64,000 nt of DNA from Paenibacillus rubinfantis (GCF_001486505.1 NZ_LN909063.1:555642-619641); one strand, 5' to 3'; shown: positions 6,831 through 15,626, numbered from the stretch's first letter. Notes: generated by a model from the letters alone, not told the origin. Numbers and translations are program-made.

Positions 6831-7415
6831 ATGGAGCAGGAAGAGCTCGAAGGGATTCGGGCGCAGGTGGCAACGATTGCGGAGGAAGTTGCGATCGCGG
6901 CGAACCTGGGTCCGGGCAAGCTGCTGGTCGTTGGGGCCAGCACCAGCGAAGTGGCGGGGAAACGAATCGGCACCGGCGGAGCGGAAGACATCGCGGCTGA
7001 GCTATGGGCCGGAATCGAACAGGTTCGGGCCAAATACGGCTTTGACGTCGCGTTTCAATGCTGCGAGCATTTGAATCGCGCGCTGGTGGTCGAACGGGCC
7101 CTGTTGGAGCGACTTTCGTTGACGGAGGTGGCCGCGGTGCCCGTGCCGAAGGCCGGCGGATCAATGGCCGCGGCGGCTTACCGGCGTCTGTCGGCTCCGT
7201 GCCTGGCGGAAATGCTCGAGGCTCATGCCGGAATCGATATCGGCGAAACGCTGATCGGTATGCATTTGCGCCGGGTGGCAGTTCCGTATCGCCCTTCCCT
7301 GCGGAAGGTAGGGGAGGCGCGCGTCACGGCGGCTACAACCCGTCCGAAGCTGATTGGCGGGGAACGAGCCGTATATGCGCTGCCGCCGGATTCGGATTCC
7401 ACGCTTTGCGATTAA
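6831..7415 (+). CDS. ywlG: YwlG, TIGR01440/UPF0340 family protein
   Basis: A 194-residue soluble protein of unknown biochemical function. The family pattern is clear: LLVVGASTSEVAGKRIGTGG near residue 35, FQCCEHLNRALVVER near 80 and VPVPKAGGSMAAAAY near 105. The ATG follows AAAGGAG. It is 34 nt ahead of glyA and surely co-transcribed. Its pairing with glyA under a ZTP riboswitch hints at a one-carbon or purine link, but that is inference. Confidence 0.88.
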   Translation: MEQEELEGIRAQVATIAEEVAIAANLGPGKLLVVGASTSEVAGKRIGTGGAEDIAAELWAGIEQVRAKYGFDVAFQCCEHLNRALVVERALLERLSLTEVAAVPVPKAGGSMAAAAYRRLSAPCLAEMLEAHAGIDIGETLIGMHLRRVAVPYRPSLRKVGEARVTAATTRPKLIGGERAVYALPPDSDSTLCD

Positions 7416-7449
7416 AATAGGATTTCATTACTAAGGAGGACAACGGAAG

Positions 7450-8697
7450 ATGGAAAATTTAAGAAACCAAGACCCAGCTGTGCTGGAGGCCATGAACCTG
7501 GAGTTGAAGCGTCAGCGCAACAACATTGAGTTGATCGCCTCCGAGAACATCGTTAGCGAGGCAGTTATGGAAGCCATGGGCTCCGTACTCACAAATAAAT
7601 ACGCCGAGGGATACCCGGGCAAACGGTATTATGGCGGCTGCGAACGCGTGGATATCGTGGAAAATATCGCCCGCGACCGGGCGAAGGAATTGTTTGGCGC
7701 CGAGCATGCCAACGTACAGCCGCACTCCGGTGCACAGGCGAACCTGGCTGTTTATCTGGCCGCCCTCAAAACCGGCGATACGGTGTTAGGGATGAACCTG
7801 GCGCATGGCGGCCACTTGACTCATGGCAGCCCGGTTAACGCTTCCGGTTTATTCTATAACTTCGTAGCTTACGGCGTACAGGAAGACACGTTCCTGATCG
7901 ATTACGATGAAGTGCGTAAAGCGGCGTTTAAGCATCGTCCGCGTCTGATTGTGGCCGGAGCGAGCGCTTATCCGCGGATCATCGATTTCGAGAAGCTGGC
8001 TTCGATCGCCAACGATGTAGGCGCGTTGTTTATGGTCGACATGGCGCATATCGCCGGTCTTGTGGCTGCGGGATTGCATCCAAATCCGGTGCCGCATGCT
8101 CATTTTGTGACGACCACCACCCACAAAACCCTGCGCGGACCTCGCGGCGGGATGATTCTGTGCAAGCAGCCATGGGCAGCCGCCATCGACAAAGCGGTCT
8201 TCCCGGGAACGCAAGGCGGCCCGCTGATGCACGTCATCGCTTCCAAAGCGGTTGCGTTGGGCGAAGCGCTGCAGCCTTCTTTTAAAACCTATGCCGAAAA
8301 CGTCGTGAAGAACGCCAAGGTTCTGGCGGAAACGCTGATAGCCGAAGGCTTGAACATCGTGTCCGGCGGCACGGATAACCACCTGATGCTGGTGGATACG
8401 CGCAACCTGAACATCACGGGCAAAGACGCCGAGCATGTGCTCGATTCGATTGGCATCACAGTGAACAAAAACGCCATTCCTTTCGACCCAACCAGCCCAT
8501 TTGTGACCAGCGGAATCCGGATCGGTACGCCGGCGGCCACTTCGCGCGGGATGGACGAGGAAGCGATGAAGGAAATCGGCCGGATTATCGCCGTCGTGCT
8601 GAAATCGCCGAAGGACGAAGCGCTTCTGGACAAGGCTCGTAAGGAAGTGTCCGCGCTGACCGACCGTTATCCGCTGTACCCGAACCTGCAATATTAA
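7450..8697 (+). CDS. glyA: serine hydroxymethyltransferase
   Basis: A 415-residue PLP enzyme of the cytoplasm that interconverts serine plus THF with glycine plus 5,10-methylene-THF. The PLP lysine is Lys226 in [15 protein letters not shown]. Other family motifs are [27 protein letters not shown] and [19 protein letters not shown] lies 11 nt upstream of the ATG. It ends the riboswitch-controlled transcript, with a strong terminator after it. Confidence 0.98.
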   Translation: MENLRNQDPAVLEAMNLELKRQRNNIELIASENIVSEAVMEAMGSVLTNKYAEGYPGKRYYGGCERVDIVENIARDRAKELFGAEHANVQPHSGAQANLAVYLAALKTGDTVLGMNLAHGGHLTHGSPVNASGLFYNFVAYGVQEDTFLIDYDEVRKAAFKHRPRLIVAGASAYPRIIDFEKLASIANDVGALFMVDMAHIAGLVAAGLHPNPVPHAHFVTTTTHKTLRGPRGGMILCKQPWAAAIDKAVFPGTQGGPLMHVIASKAVALGEALQPSFKTYAENVVKNAKVLAETLIAEGLNIVSGGTDNHLMLVDTRNLNITGKDAEHVLDSIGITVNKNAIPFDPTSPFVTSGIRIGTPAATSRGMDEEAMKEIGRIIAVVLKSPKDEALLDKARKEVSALTDRYPLYPNLQY

Positions 8698-8729
8698 TTG
8701 TGCGGGGGTCAAGGCGGCCCCTATAGCAA

Positions 8730-8759
8730 AACCGGGAGCATTTCGCTCCCGGTTTTTTT
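8730..8759 (+). terminator. intrinsic terminator after glyA
   Basis: AACCGGGAGC-ATTTC-GCTCCCGGTT followed by T5; the stem can also serve the converging minus-strand gene. Confidence 0.92.
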
Positions 8760-8772
8760 GGCGTTTCCTGAT

Positions 8773-9549
8773 TTACTCCGTCGCCTTAACTGCCATGATC
8801 CGCAGTCGGCTGGTATCGAGCATCCATTGCTCTTCCTTATATAATACGGGCTTGGCGACTCTTATCACTTCGTCGTACAGAACTACCCGCTCCGTCGGAT
8901 CGATTTCCGGGAAAAAATACCCCGCAAAGCTATTGAGCCACTTTCGTAACCCTTCCTCGCCTTTGAGCGGTGTAGGGGCGTCGAGATGCCGGGCGAAGGT
9001 GACGCGGAAGCCGTTTTGTTCCAATAGGCTTGCGTACTCGCCGATGCTGGGATGGTACCATGGATTTCGCCCTTCCCAGGGATAGCCGTGGGCTCTCAGT
9101 ACCTGTGCGATGGCCCCGGTTAATGCGGCGACATTGCCTTTTCCGGCAAACTCGGCAACGAAGCGGCCGCCTTTCCGCAGGGCGAGTCGGATCGTTTCCA
9201 CGACGGCAGGGGCATCTGGAATCCAATGCAGGGCGGCATGGGAGAACACGGCGTCAAAACGCCTGTCGCCCCGGTAATGCCGAGCATCTCTCATTTGAAG
9301 GTCCAGTTCGGGATACATCTGTTTCGCCCGAAGGATCATACCTTCGGACGCATCAATCCCGGTGGCGATGGCCCCAGTGGCGGCTATAGCTGCCGTCAGG
9401 TCTCCATTCCCGCAGCCGAGGTCAAGGATTCGTTCTCCTGGCTCAGGATGCAGCCAAGTTAACAGCTCGATGCCAGGTCGGGCGGTTAAAGCATGGAAAT
9501 TTAAAGACCCTGGGCTGGTGGGGGTTGAGCCGTCTAGGGAGATACTCAT
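8773..9549 (-). CDS. class I SAM-dependent methyltransferase
   Basis: A 258-residue methyltransferase resembling the trans-aconitate 2-methyltransferase/UbiE-like group. The SAM site is ILDLGCGNGDLTAAIAATG with an acidic residue in GIDASEGM; HAALHWIPDAPAV is the post-II region typical of small-molecule methyltransferases. The substrate is unknown. Its start overlaps the end of the upstream oxidoreductase gene by 4 nt, so the two are translationally coupled. Confidence 0.85.
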   Translation of the reverse strand: MSISLDGSTPTSPGSLNFHALTARPGIELLTWLHPEPGERILDLGCGNGDLTAAIAATGAIATGIDASEGMILRAKQMYPELDLQMRDARHYRGDRRFDAVFSHAALHWIPDAPAVVETIRLALRKGGRFVAEFAGKGNVAALTGAIAQVLRAHGYPWEGRNPWYHPSIGEYASLLEQNGFRVTFARHLDAPTPLKGEEGLRKWLNSFAGYFFPEIDPTERVVLYDEVIRVAKPVLYKEEQWMLDTSRLRIMAVKATE

Positions 9550-10463
9550 CCGTGGTTCCTCCAGGCATCCAGATTTAATTCGTTGTTTAGTGCCGCGGCA
9601 GCCATGGCTCCCGAGGAAGCCGCCGCGATGGCTTGATGCCGCATCGTTACGGCGTCGCCGGCGCTATAGACCCCCGGCACACTGGTTCTACCGAATTCGT
9701 CGACGACAACCGTTCCCGCCTCGGTCACCTCGCAACCCAAGGTTTGGGGGAGATCCGAGCCGATCCTGAGATCCGGTCGAAAAAAGATCGCCCTGCACGC
9801 AATAGCCGTACCGTCTTCCAAAAGGACCTGCTGTACGATCCCTTCTTCCGACTCAATGGAACGGATGGGGGTGTCGTAGAGAGGGACTCCGTGCCGTCGT
9901 AAGTCCTCGCGTTCCGCTTCCGTCAGCCCGTCCGGGCCATTCGTGCATAACGTAAAGCGATCCGTCCAGCCGGCAATCAGCGGGATGAAGTGCATGGCAT
10001 CCGCTCCATTGGATAGAATCACCCAGGGCTCGTCGCGTAATTCCCAGCCGTCGCAGTAGGGGCAGACAAAGGCGCTTTTTCCGTAAACCTCCGTTAGCCC
10101 CGGAATATTTAATGGCCGATCCTTCATGCCGACAGTAAACAGTAGCTTTTTACAGTGAAGGATTACCCCTTGGGAGGTGGTGATCTGAAAGTTGCCATCC
10201 GCTCCGGTCACCCATTGGGCTGTATCTTCCATAAAAGTGATGCCGGGATAGCGACTGATTTGTTCCTTGGCAATCCGCCGCAGTTCCCCTGGAGCGATCC
10301 CGTCGCGGGTCAGGAATCCATGGGCCTCTCGGGTTACTGCATTGCGCGGGCGCCCTTCATCGAGGACCACGGCATTCTTGCGGGCCCTTCCCAACATCAG
10401 GGCGGCATTCAGTCCGGCGGGTCCACCGCCGATAATGACGGCATCATAGATTGGTTCATGCAT
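9546..10463 (-). CDS. thioredoxin reductase-like FAD/NAD(P) oxidoreductase
   Basis: A 305-residue flavoprotein. The FAD site is IIGGGPAGLNAALMLGRAR, the redox pair is in VCPYCDGWEL (CxxC), and the C-terminal FAD motif is GVYSAGDAVTM. This is the single-domain TrxR-like layout, but the N-terminal part (RNAVTREAHGFLTRDG) is closer to the stand-alone reductases found beside Rrf2 or MarR regulators than to housekeeping TrxB. A GGAGGTG ribosome site precedes the start. An inverted repeat just upstream (10479-10497) matches the one ahead of the neighbouring regulator. Confidence 0.88.
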   Translation of the reverse strand: MHEPIYDAVIIGGGPAGLNAALMLGRARKNAVVLDEGRPRNAVTREAHGFLTRDGIAPGELRRIAKEQISRYPGITFMEDTAQWVTGADGNFQITTSQGVILHCKKLLFTVGMKDRPLNIPGLTEVYGKSAFVCPYCDGWELRDEPWVILSNGADAMHFIPLIAGWTDRFTLCTNGPDGLTEAEREDLRRHGVPLYDTPIRSIESEEGIVQQVLLEDGTAIACRAIFFRPDLRIGSDLPQTLGCEVTEAGTVVVDEFGRTSVPGVYSAGDAVTMRHQAIAAASSGAMAAAALNNELNLDAWRNHG

Positions 10464-10478
10464 TCTTATTACACCTCC

Positions 10479-10497
10479 ATGGATCTTTGATATCCAT
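10479..10497 (-). promoter_or_regulatory. candidate Rrf2-type operator ahead of the oxidoreductase
   Basis: ATGGAT and ATCCAT arms flank a 7-nt spacer and are followed by AAT. The arms and spacing match the longer palindrome upstream of the Rrf2 gene. The site overlaps the ribosome-site region of the oxidoreductase gene. Confidence 0.6.
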
Positions 10498-10521
10498 AAT
10501 TACAAAGCAAGAAGCGACAAA

Positions 10522-11013
10522 TCACTTCTTGTGAGCAGGGAACTTTCCGGCGGCAACGGCCGCATCCACCACCGTTTGAATCGTATGCTCTTGCAGGTAT
10601 TGATTGAGCTGACGTTCAGCGCCGTCCATGACCTGCTTAACCAGGCAGACGTTACGGTCAGGATCCAGGCTCGATGGTTCGTGTTCCTTCACGTCTTCTT
10701 CGGCAAGCATGCGATGTTGATGCGATGCCATATTGGAACATTCGAACAGATGCTGCCGTCCCTCGATCACTTGAATGACTTCGAGAAAAGTGATCTGGTC
10801 CGCGTGGCGGGCTAACTCGTAACCGCCGTTTACGCCCGGCACCGCGCGAACGATACCGTCCTGCCGCAGTTTGGACATGATTTTGGAGAGATAACTCTCC
10901 GATACGCCTAAGGTTGCGGACAACGACTTGATGCCGATGTGCTGGCGACGTTCCGCCCCTGCCAGGTGAATGAGGGCGTGCAGCGCGTAGTCGGTGCTTT
11001 TAGAATACTGCAT
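10522..11013 (-). CDS. Rrf2-family transcriptional regulator (YwnA/NsrR-like)
   Basis: A 163-residue winged-helix regulator. The N-terminus MQYSKSTDYALHALIHLA, the recognition region LSATLGVSESYLSKIMSKL and the wing GGYELARHADQITFLEVIQVIEG are typical of Rrf2. Two cysteines (ECSNM and NVCLVK, about 40 residues apart) are present, but not the tight three-Cys cluster of Fe-S IscR/NsrR, so it is probably a thiol- or ligand-type sensor. It faces the oxidoreductase and methyltransferase and probably represses them and itself. Confidence 0.88.
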   Translation of the reverse strand: MQYSKSTDYALHALIHLAGAERRQHIGIKSLSATLGVSESYLSKIMSKLRQDGIVRAVPGVNGGYELARHADQITFLEVIQVIEGRQHLFECSNMASHQHRMLAEEDVKEHEPSSLDPDRNVCLVKQVMDGAERQLNQYLQEHTIQTVVDAAVAAGKFPAHKK

Positions 11014-11031
11014 GGCGCTCTTCCTTTGTTG

Positions 11032-11056
11032 ATTATGGATTCAGTGTATCCATAAT
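11032..11056 (-). promoter_or_regulatory. palindromic operator upstream of the Rrf2 gene
   Basis: A perfect inverted repeat with 9-bp arms (ATTATGGAT / ATCCATAAT) and a 7-nt spacer, 19 bp before the regulator start. The shared half-site at 10479-10497 indicates one regulator binding both. Confidence 0.75.
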
Positions 11057-11195
11057 AGCGAAATTCAATCCAGGCTGTCAAGGGCCTTGGATAGGTAGTG
11101 GGACTGCGTTTCCTGCGCGTTGCTTCATATATAAGCGGTTTCTTTTTGACGGCTTTGCAACATGTTGTCGCAAGGGTGAAAATGCCAACTTGGAA

Positions 11196-11204
11196 TGATA
11201 TAAT
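11196..11204 (+). promoter_or_regulatory. promoter of upp (extended -10)
   Basis: TGATATAAT is an extended -10; no good -35 is visible at 17 nt. Confidence 0.5.
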
Positions 11205-11287
11205 AGACAAGATTTGTGGAGCGTTCGAAGAATGGGAACGAGAAAGCAAGTAAAGACTTAGCTATAAAAGCGGAGGGACGACGAAAT

Positions 11288-11917
11288 ATGGGAAAACTGG
11301 TGGTATGCGATCACCCCTTGATTCAACACAAACTGACTTTTATTCGCGATATGCGAACCAACACGAAGGATTTTCGGGAATTGGTGGATGAAGTGGCGAC
11401 TTTGATGGCGTACGAAATTACGCGGGACATTCCGCTTGAGTCGATCAAGGTTCAAACGCCGGTGGCGGAAGCCGAGTCGAAGGTCATTTCTGGACGGATG
11501 CTGGGACTGATCCCGATTCTCCGTGCCGGGTTGGGGATGCTGGATGGTGTGCTGAAGCTGCTTCCTGCGGCAAAGGTTGGACATGTTGGGTTGTTCCGGG
11601 ATCCGGATACGCTGCAGCCGGTCGAATACTACATCAAGCTGCCTACGGACGTACAGGAGCGTGAGTTGATCGTAATCGACCCGATGCTGGCCACCGGGGG
11701 ATCTGCGATTGCCGCCATCACTGCATTGAAAAACCGCGGCTGCACTCAGATCAAGATGATGAACCTGATCGCCGCGCCGGAAGGCGTTAAGGCGGTTCAC
11801 GATGTGCATTCTGATGTAGACATTTACGTGGCGGCATTGGACAGCCACCTCAACGAGCATGGTTATATCATCCCCGGCTTGGGCGACGCCGGCGACCGGT
11901 TGTACGGCACGAAGTAA
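11288..11917 (+). CDS. upp: uracil phosphoribosyltransferase
   Basis: A 209-residue salvage enzyme that makes UMP from uracil and PRPP. The PRPP loop [11 protein letters not shown] and the uracil-site [13 protein letters not shown] at the C-terminus are clear. The ATG at 11288 follows GGAGG and gives exactly the family length; an upstream in-frame start at 11216 would add 24 residues with no support. It follows glyA in Bacilli as well, though here the minus-strand module intervenes. Confidence 0.97.
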   Translation: MGKLVVCDHPLIQHKLTFIRDMRTNTKDFRELVDEVATLMAYEITRDIPLESIKVQTPVAEAESKVISGRMLGLIPILRAGLGMLDGVLKLLPAAKVGHVGLFRDPDTLQPVEYYIKLPTDVQERELIVIDPMLATGGSAIAAITALKNRGCTQIKMMNLIAAPEGVKAVHDVHSDVDIYVAALDSHLNEHGYIIPGLGDAGDRLYGTK

Positions 11918-12061
11918 GGGATGGAGTAAGGATGCTGCAATCGTACACGTACTTCTTGCATGGTATAAGTTTAGGTAGCAACTTGGTGGATGTTGAAGTG
12001 TACGTGTAGGAGGGGGTGTCGCGGGGTGACGAATGGTTGTTACCTCCGGCCCCTTTCGGCA

Positions 12062-12251
12062 ATTAGCGGTAAATCCTACCGTTATTTTCGGCGATTTGCA
12101 CGATTGGGTGGAATTAACGGTAAATCCTACCTTTAATTTGGCCGATATCATCGGAAACATCGAATTCTAGCGGGAATAACGGTAGTTTTTCCAGTTAAAT
12201 GTGACGCCAATACCGGATACACAGAGATTAACGGTACTTTTTACCGTTAGC
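12062..12251. repeat. four-unit palindromic intergenic element, locus C
   Basis: Units lie at 12062-12086, 12113-12137, 12175-12199 and 12227-12251 with spacers of 26, 37 and 27 nt. Each unit is itself nearly palindromic (TAACGGTA, five variable bases, TACCGTTA), so direction cannot be assigned. It lies between upp and wecB. Confidence 0.88.
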
Positions 12252-12345
12252 TACTCCGTGCAGGAGAAGTAATGTGATCCGACGACGGGCTCGCACCGCT
12301 GAATTGGCATCGTGATGGAAAGACGATTTTAAAGCAACCTCTTAA

Positions 12346-12529
12346 ATAAGAGTTAAAAAGTTGGGTTTTCAGCGCCGAGAAGGTTGGATGAAGTCGGGGA
12401 TTGAGCAGCGGAGCGTAGATGGATCTACGTGAGAAACGGAGCGACCGGCTGAATTCAAAGATTCGACGTCGAGTTCACACCTCTGAATTGGCATCGTGAA
12501 GGAAAGACGATTTTAAAGCAACCTCTTAA
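12346..12529 (+). repeat. 184-bp structured repeat, copy 1 of a tandem pair
   Basis: The core GAAGGTTGGATGAAG, GGATTGAGCAGCGGAGCG, a CGTAGA-TGGA-TCTACG hairpin and GATTCGACGTCGA recurs at 184-bp spacing in copy 2. It also recurs, diverged, at 52.7 and 63.9 kb. The duplicated stretch begins at 12301 (GAATTGGCATCG, found again at 12485). No coding potential is visible. Confidence 0.8.
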
Positions 12530-12712
12530 ATAAGAGTTAAAAAGTTGGGTTTTCAGCGCCGAGAAGGTTGGATGAAGTCGGGGATTGAGCAGCGGAGCGT
12601 AGATGGATCTACGTGAGCAGCGGAAAGCCCAGACTGAATTCAAGATTCGACGTCGAATTGGCTCCTAGAGAGGCTTCGCGATCAAAACACAACTTTTTGA
12701 TTACCTCTATAA
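12530..12712 (+). repeat. 184-bp structured repeat, copy 2
   Basis: This copy has a clear closing stem: AAAAAGTTG-GTTTT at the 5' end pairs with AAAAC-CAACTTTTT at 12683-12699. The core is nearly identical to copy 1 up to TCTACGTGAG. It ends just before the ribosome site of wecB, so it would be part of that mRNA leader if transcribed from upstream. Confidence 0.8.
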
Positions 12713-12729
12713 GGAAGGAATTGAGTAGG

Positions 12730-13884
12730 GTGGGTAAGATTAAGGTAATGACCATCTTCGGCGTCAGACCCGAAGCGATTAAGATGGCGCCATTGATTCT
12801 CGAATTGCAAAAGCATCCCGAGCAGATTGAATCGGTCGTTTGCGTCACGGCGCAGCACCGCGAGATGTTGGATCAGGTGCTGGACGTATTTAAGATCGTT
12901 CCGGATTATGACTTGGACGTGATGAAGCCGAACCAGACGCTGAACGAAATTACAATTCGCGTGCTTCAGGGGCTGGAAGGCGTCCTCAAGGAAGCCAAGC
13001 CGGATATCGTGCTGGTGCACGGCGATACTCTGACGACGTTTCTGGCGAGTTATGCCGCGTTCCTGCAGCAAATTAAGGTGGGCCATGTCGAGGCTGGACT
13101 GCGGACTTGGAATAAGCTTTCCCCTTATCCGGAGGAGATGAATCGTCAGTTGACCGGCGTTCTAGCGGATCTGCATTTTGCTCCGACGGATTGGTCGGCT
13201 GGAAATTTACGTAAGGAAAATAAGCCGGAGTCAGCTATATATGTCACAGGCAACACGGTGACGGATGTGTTTCAATATACAGTACAGCCGAATTACACGA
13301 ATTCTGTGCTGGACTGGGCCGCTGGAAAGCGGCTTATTCTCATGACGGCGCACCGCCGCGAGTCGCAAGGCGAACCGCATCTGAATATTTTCCGTGCCGT
13401 AAGAAGAATTGCCGATGAGTTTGAGGATATCGCCCTTGTTTATCCGGTCCACCCAAGCCCTGCGGTTAGGGAACCGGCTTACGAAACTTTGGGAAATCAT
13501 CCCCGTATTAAACTTATCGATCCTTTGGATGTGGTGGATCTGCACAACTTCTATCCTCATACGCATTTGATACTTACGGATTCGGGCGGTTTGCAGGAAG
13601 AAGCGCCTTCTTTTGGCGTTCCGGTGCTTGTGCTTCGCGATACGACGGAACGTCCGGAGGGGATCGAAGCGGGGACGCTGGAATTGGTCGGCACAAATGA
13701 GGAGATGGTTTATGAACGGACTAAGGCGCTGCTCAGTGATCAGAACTTGTATGAATCGATGAGCCGGGCGGCCAATCCGTATGGCGACGGTAAGGCGTCG
13801 CAAAGAATTGTCAATGCGATTCGTCACCATTTCGGAATTTTAAATGAGCGTCCGGAGGAATTTCACAGAAAGTTCACAAACTAA
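12730..13884 (+). CDS. wecB: UDP-N-acetylglucosamine 2-epimerase (non-hydrolysing)
   Basis: A 384-residue GT-B-like enzyme that interconverts UDP-GlcNAc and UDP-ManNAc, the precursor of wall polymer linkage units. Motifs are TIFGVRPEAIKMAPL, VHGDTLTTF, VGHVEAGLRT, MTAHRRES, LTDSGGLQEEAPSFGVPVL and RDTTERPEG. The GTG at 12730 follows AAGGAAGG at suitable spacing. An open frame extends upstream to 12613 but would translate the repeat. It probably supplies ManNAc to the TagA/TagO-type pathway encoded at 36-38 kb. The symbol mnaA is also used. Confidence 0.95.
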   Translation: MGKIKVMTIFGVRPEAIKMAPLILELQKHPEQIESVVCVTAQHREMLDQVLDVFKIVPDYDLDVMKPNQTLNEITIRVLQGLEGVLKEAKPDIVLVHGDTLTTFLASYAAFLQQIKVGHVEAGLRTWNKLSPYPEEMNRQLTGVLADLHFAPTDWSAGNLRKENKPESAIYVTGNTVTDVFQYTVQPNYTNSVLDWAAGKRLILMTAHRRESQGEPHLNIFRAVRRIADEFEDIALVYPVHPSPAVREPAYETLGNHPRIKLIDPLDVVDLHNFYPHTHLILTDSGGLQEEAPSFGVPVLVLRDTTERPEGIEAGTLELVGTNEEMVYERTKALLSDQNLYESMSRAANPYGDGKASQRIVNAIRHHFGILNERPEEFHRKFTN

Positions 13885-13916
13885 CGAAAATTTGTTTTGA
13901 TCGCGAGCCTAAAAAA

Positions 13917-13952
13917 GTATACAGTATTACTGTACGCTGTATGCGTTTTATT
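13917..13952 (+). terminator. hairpin after wecB, weak terminator
   Basis: GTATACAG / CTGTATGC stem with GTTTTATT on the 3' side. The T-run is interrupted, so termination may be partial. Confidence 0.45.
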
Positions 13953-14009
13953 CAGGATTGCAAGGGCAAAATTAGCATTTCAGGGCTTTAAATCACTAAA
14001 AAACCTCAA

Positions 14010-14039
14010 TTGACAAGAACTCTTCACAATTAGTAAAAT
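14010..14039 (+). promoter_or_regulatory. promoter of the atp operon
   Basis: A perfect TTGACA, an 18-nt spacer and TAAAAT lie 27 nt before the first gene of the operon. Confidence 0.7.
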
Positions 14040-14065
14040 AAATTGGGATTATTAGGGTGATTGAA

Positions 14066-14308
14066 ATGGAAGACCCGACAAAACCTGGTAAAAACAACGG
14101 CGTGTGGAAGGCTGTCGCTGTGGTAACCGCTTTAGGAACGAACTTTGCCGTGTGCGCTGTGGGAGGTTACTTCCTCGGCGCCTGGATGGATAAGCTGTGG
14201 TTCAAGAATGGCTTGGGCATCGGCCTGGGCGTCTTGATCGGCATTGCAGCGGGAATTCTGGGCATCGTCGCACTGATTAAGTCGGTTGTGGGGGGAAATG
14301 ATGGATGA
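14066..14308 (+). CDS. AtpZ/AtpI-family protein (first gene of the atp operon)
   Basis: An 80-residue protein with two membrane helices (VTALGTNFAVCAVGGYFLG and LGIGLGVLIGIAAGILGIV) and a GWxDK-like motif (GAWMDKLWF). These small proteins ahead of F-ATPase genes are linked to c-ring assembly or Mg2+ handling. The ATG at 14066 is favoured by AGGGTGA at 6-nt spacing over the GTG at 14057, which lies within that ribosome site. The end overlaps the next gene. Confidence 0.8.
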   Translation: MEDPTKPGKNNGVWKAVAVVTALGTNFAVCAVGGYFLGAWMDKLWFKNGLGIGLGVLIGIAAGILGIVALIKSVVGGNDG

Positions 14309-14675
14309 GCTGTCGAAATACAGCCGTGCTTTGACAGCCGGAACCCTAGGTTTCTTGGCCCTGTGTTTTCTCGGAGGCGCTTTATTGCCGGAAATTCAAA
14401 GCATTATGCTTGGCATAGCGCTCGGCTCAGCGGTAAGCTGGATTAATGCGGTTTACTTGAGCCGCAAGGTCCGGCAGGTGCTGGATGCCGCGGTAAACGG
14501 CGGTTCGAAGCGGTTGAACATGGGGTTTTTGACCCGTACAGCACTGGCGGTTCTAGCGGTATTTGCCGCGATGAAATACCCGCAGTACCTTAATGTGTAT
14601 GCGGTTGCCGGCAGTCTGGTTTTTGCGCAATTTTTTCTTCTTTTTATAGGCATTCGTTTTTCTCGTAAGCCTTAG
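14298..14675 (+). CDS. atpI: ATP synthase subunit I (AtpI-like)
   Basis: A 125-residue protein with four hydrophobic helices. It matches the ATP synthase I family, which helps assemble the c-ring: AVSWINAVYLSRKVRQV and FAAMKYPQYLNVYAVAGSL. The start ATG-ATG at 14298 follows GGGGGGA and overlaps the upstream gene by 11 nt, so translation is coupled. Confidence 0.8.
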   Translation: MMDELSKYSRALTAGTLGFLALCFLGGALLPEIQSIMLGIALGSAVSWINAVYLSRKVRQVLDAAVNGGSKRLNMGFLTRTALAVLAVFAAMKYPQYLNVYAVAGSLVFAQFFLLFIGIRFSRKP

Positions 14676-14713
14676 GCTGGAAACATTCAACTTTGGAATG
14701 GGGGTGAGAAAAC

Positions 14714-15535
14714 ATGCATGAAGCTCCGGTCATAGAATTGGGCGGCCTACATATAGACCTGTCCATCATCTTGATGCTGGTGGTGACCTGCACAATCGTG
14801 TTCGTCATCGCGCGTCTAGCGACTCGGAACCTATCCGTAGAGAACCCCGGTAAGCTGCAGAATTTCATGGAATGGGCGACGGAATTCGTTCAGAACTTGA
14901 TCTCGAGCACGATGGATCTGAAGAAAGGGAAGCCTTTTCTCTCCCTGGCGATGACGATGATTATGTTTATTTTTGTCGCAAATATGCTAGGGTTGTTGTT
15001 TGGGGTCGTAACTGAGTATGATGATCCGGCGAAAGCAACGGTCTTCGGTCAAGAAATTACTTCGGTGACGAAGATTCTTACGGAGGAGCACGCGAAACAC
15101 CCGGGGGAGGAAGCTCACGCCGAAGTGGCCTGGTGGAAATCGCCGACGGCTGATCTTAGCGTGACGATGGCGCTTGCCTTGTTGGTATTCGTAATCTCTC
15201 ATGGCCTTGGTATGATCAGGAACACCAAAAACTATTTTAAGCATTACGTACAACCGTATCCGTTTTTCCTTCCGATTAACATCATCGAGCAATTGTCGAA
15301 GCTGTTGACGCATGGCGTTCGTCTATACGCGAACATCTTCGCGGGCGAAGTATTGATCTCCACGATCATGACTTTGGCCAAAGCAAGCGTGGTTGGTGCG
15401 ATCTTCTCTGTACCGCTTCTGATGGTTTGGGACGGATTTAGTATTTTCGTCGGTGCGATCCAAGCTTTTGTCTTTGTTATCTTGATGATGGTGTATATCT
15501 CGCAAAATCTCGAAACACACGAGGAAGAGCATTAA
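14714..15535 (+). CDS. atpB: F0 subunit a
   Basis: A 273-residue membrane subunit forming the proton half-channels against the c-ring. The essential Arg is in LTHGVRLYANIFAGEVL near residue 200. GGGGGTGAG precedes the ATG. A hydrophilic insert at about residues 95-145 (TSVTKILTEEHAKHPGEE) lengthens the loop before helix 3 compared with the shortest family members. It ends in a His/Glu-rich tail. Confidence 0.96.
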   Translation: MHEAPVIELGGLHIDLSIILMLVVTCTIVFVIARLATRNLSVENPGKLQNFMEWATEFVQNLISSTMDLKKGKPFLSLAMTMIMFIFVANMLGLLFGVVTEYDDPAKATVFGQEITSVTKILTEEHAKHPGEEAHAEVAWWKSPTADLSVTMALALLVFVISHGLGMIRNTKNYFKHYVQPYPFFLPINIIEQLSKLLTHGVRLYANIFAGEVLISTIMTLAKASVVGAIFSVPLLMVWDGFSIFVGAIQAFVFVILMMVYISQNLETHEEEH

Positions 15536-15626
15536 CGGACTGGGATTTAGTAGAACCCAAGCTTCAAAGAACAGCTAAGTTTCAAGTTACGGATTGGAGT
15601 GTTTCTTCAACCTGACTGAACTATAA

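Noticed and set aside
13885..14056. Operator from the ACAGTA/TACTGT palindrome before the atp operon
   Set aside because: It sits within a larger hairpin better explained as the weak terminator of wecB.
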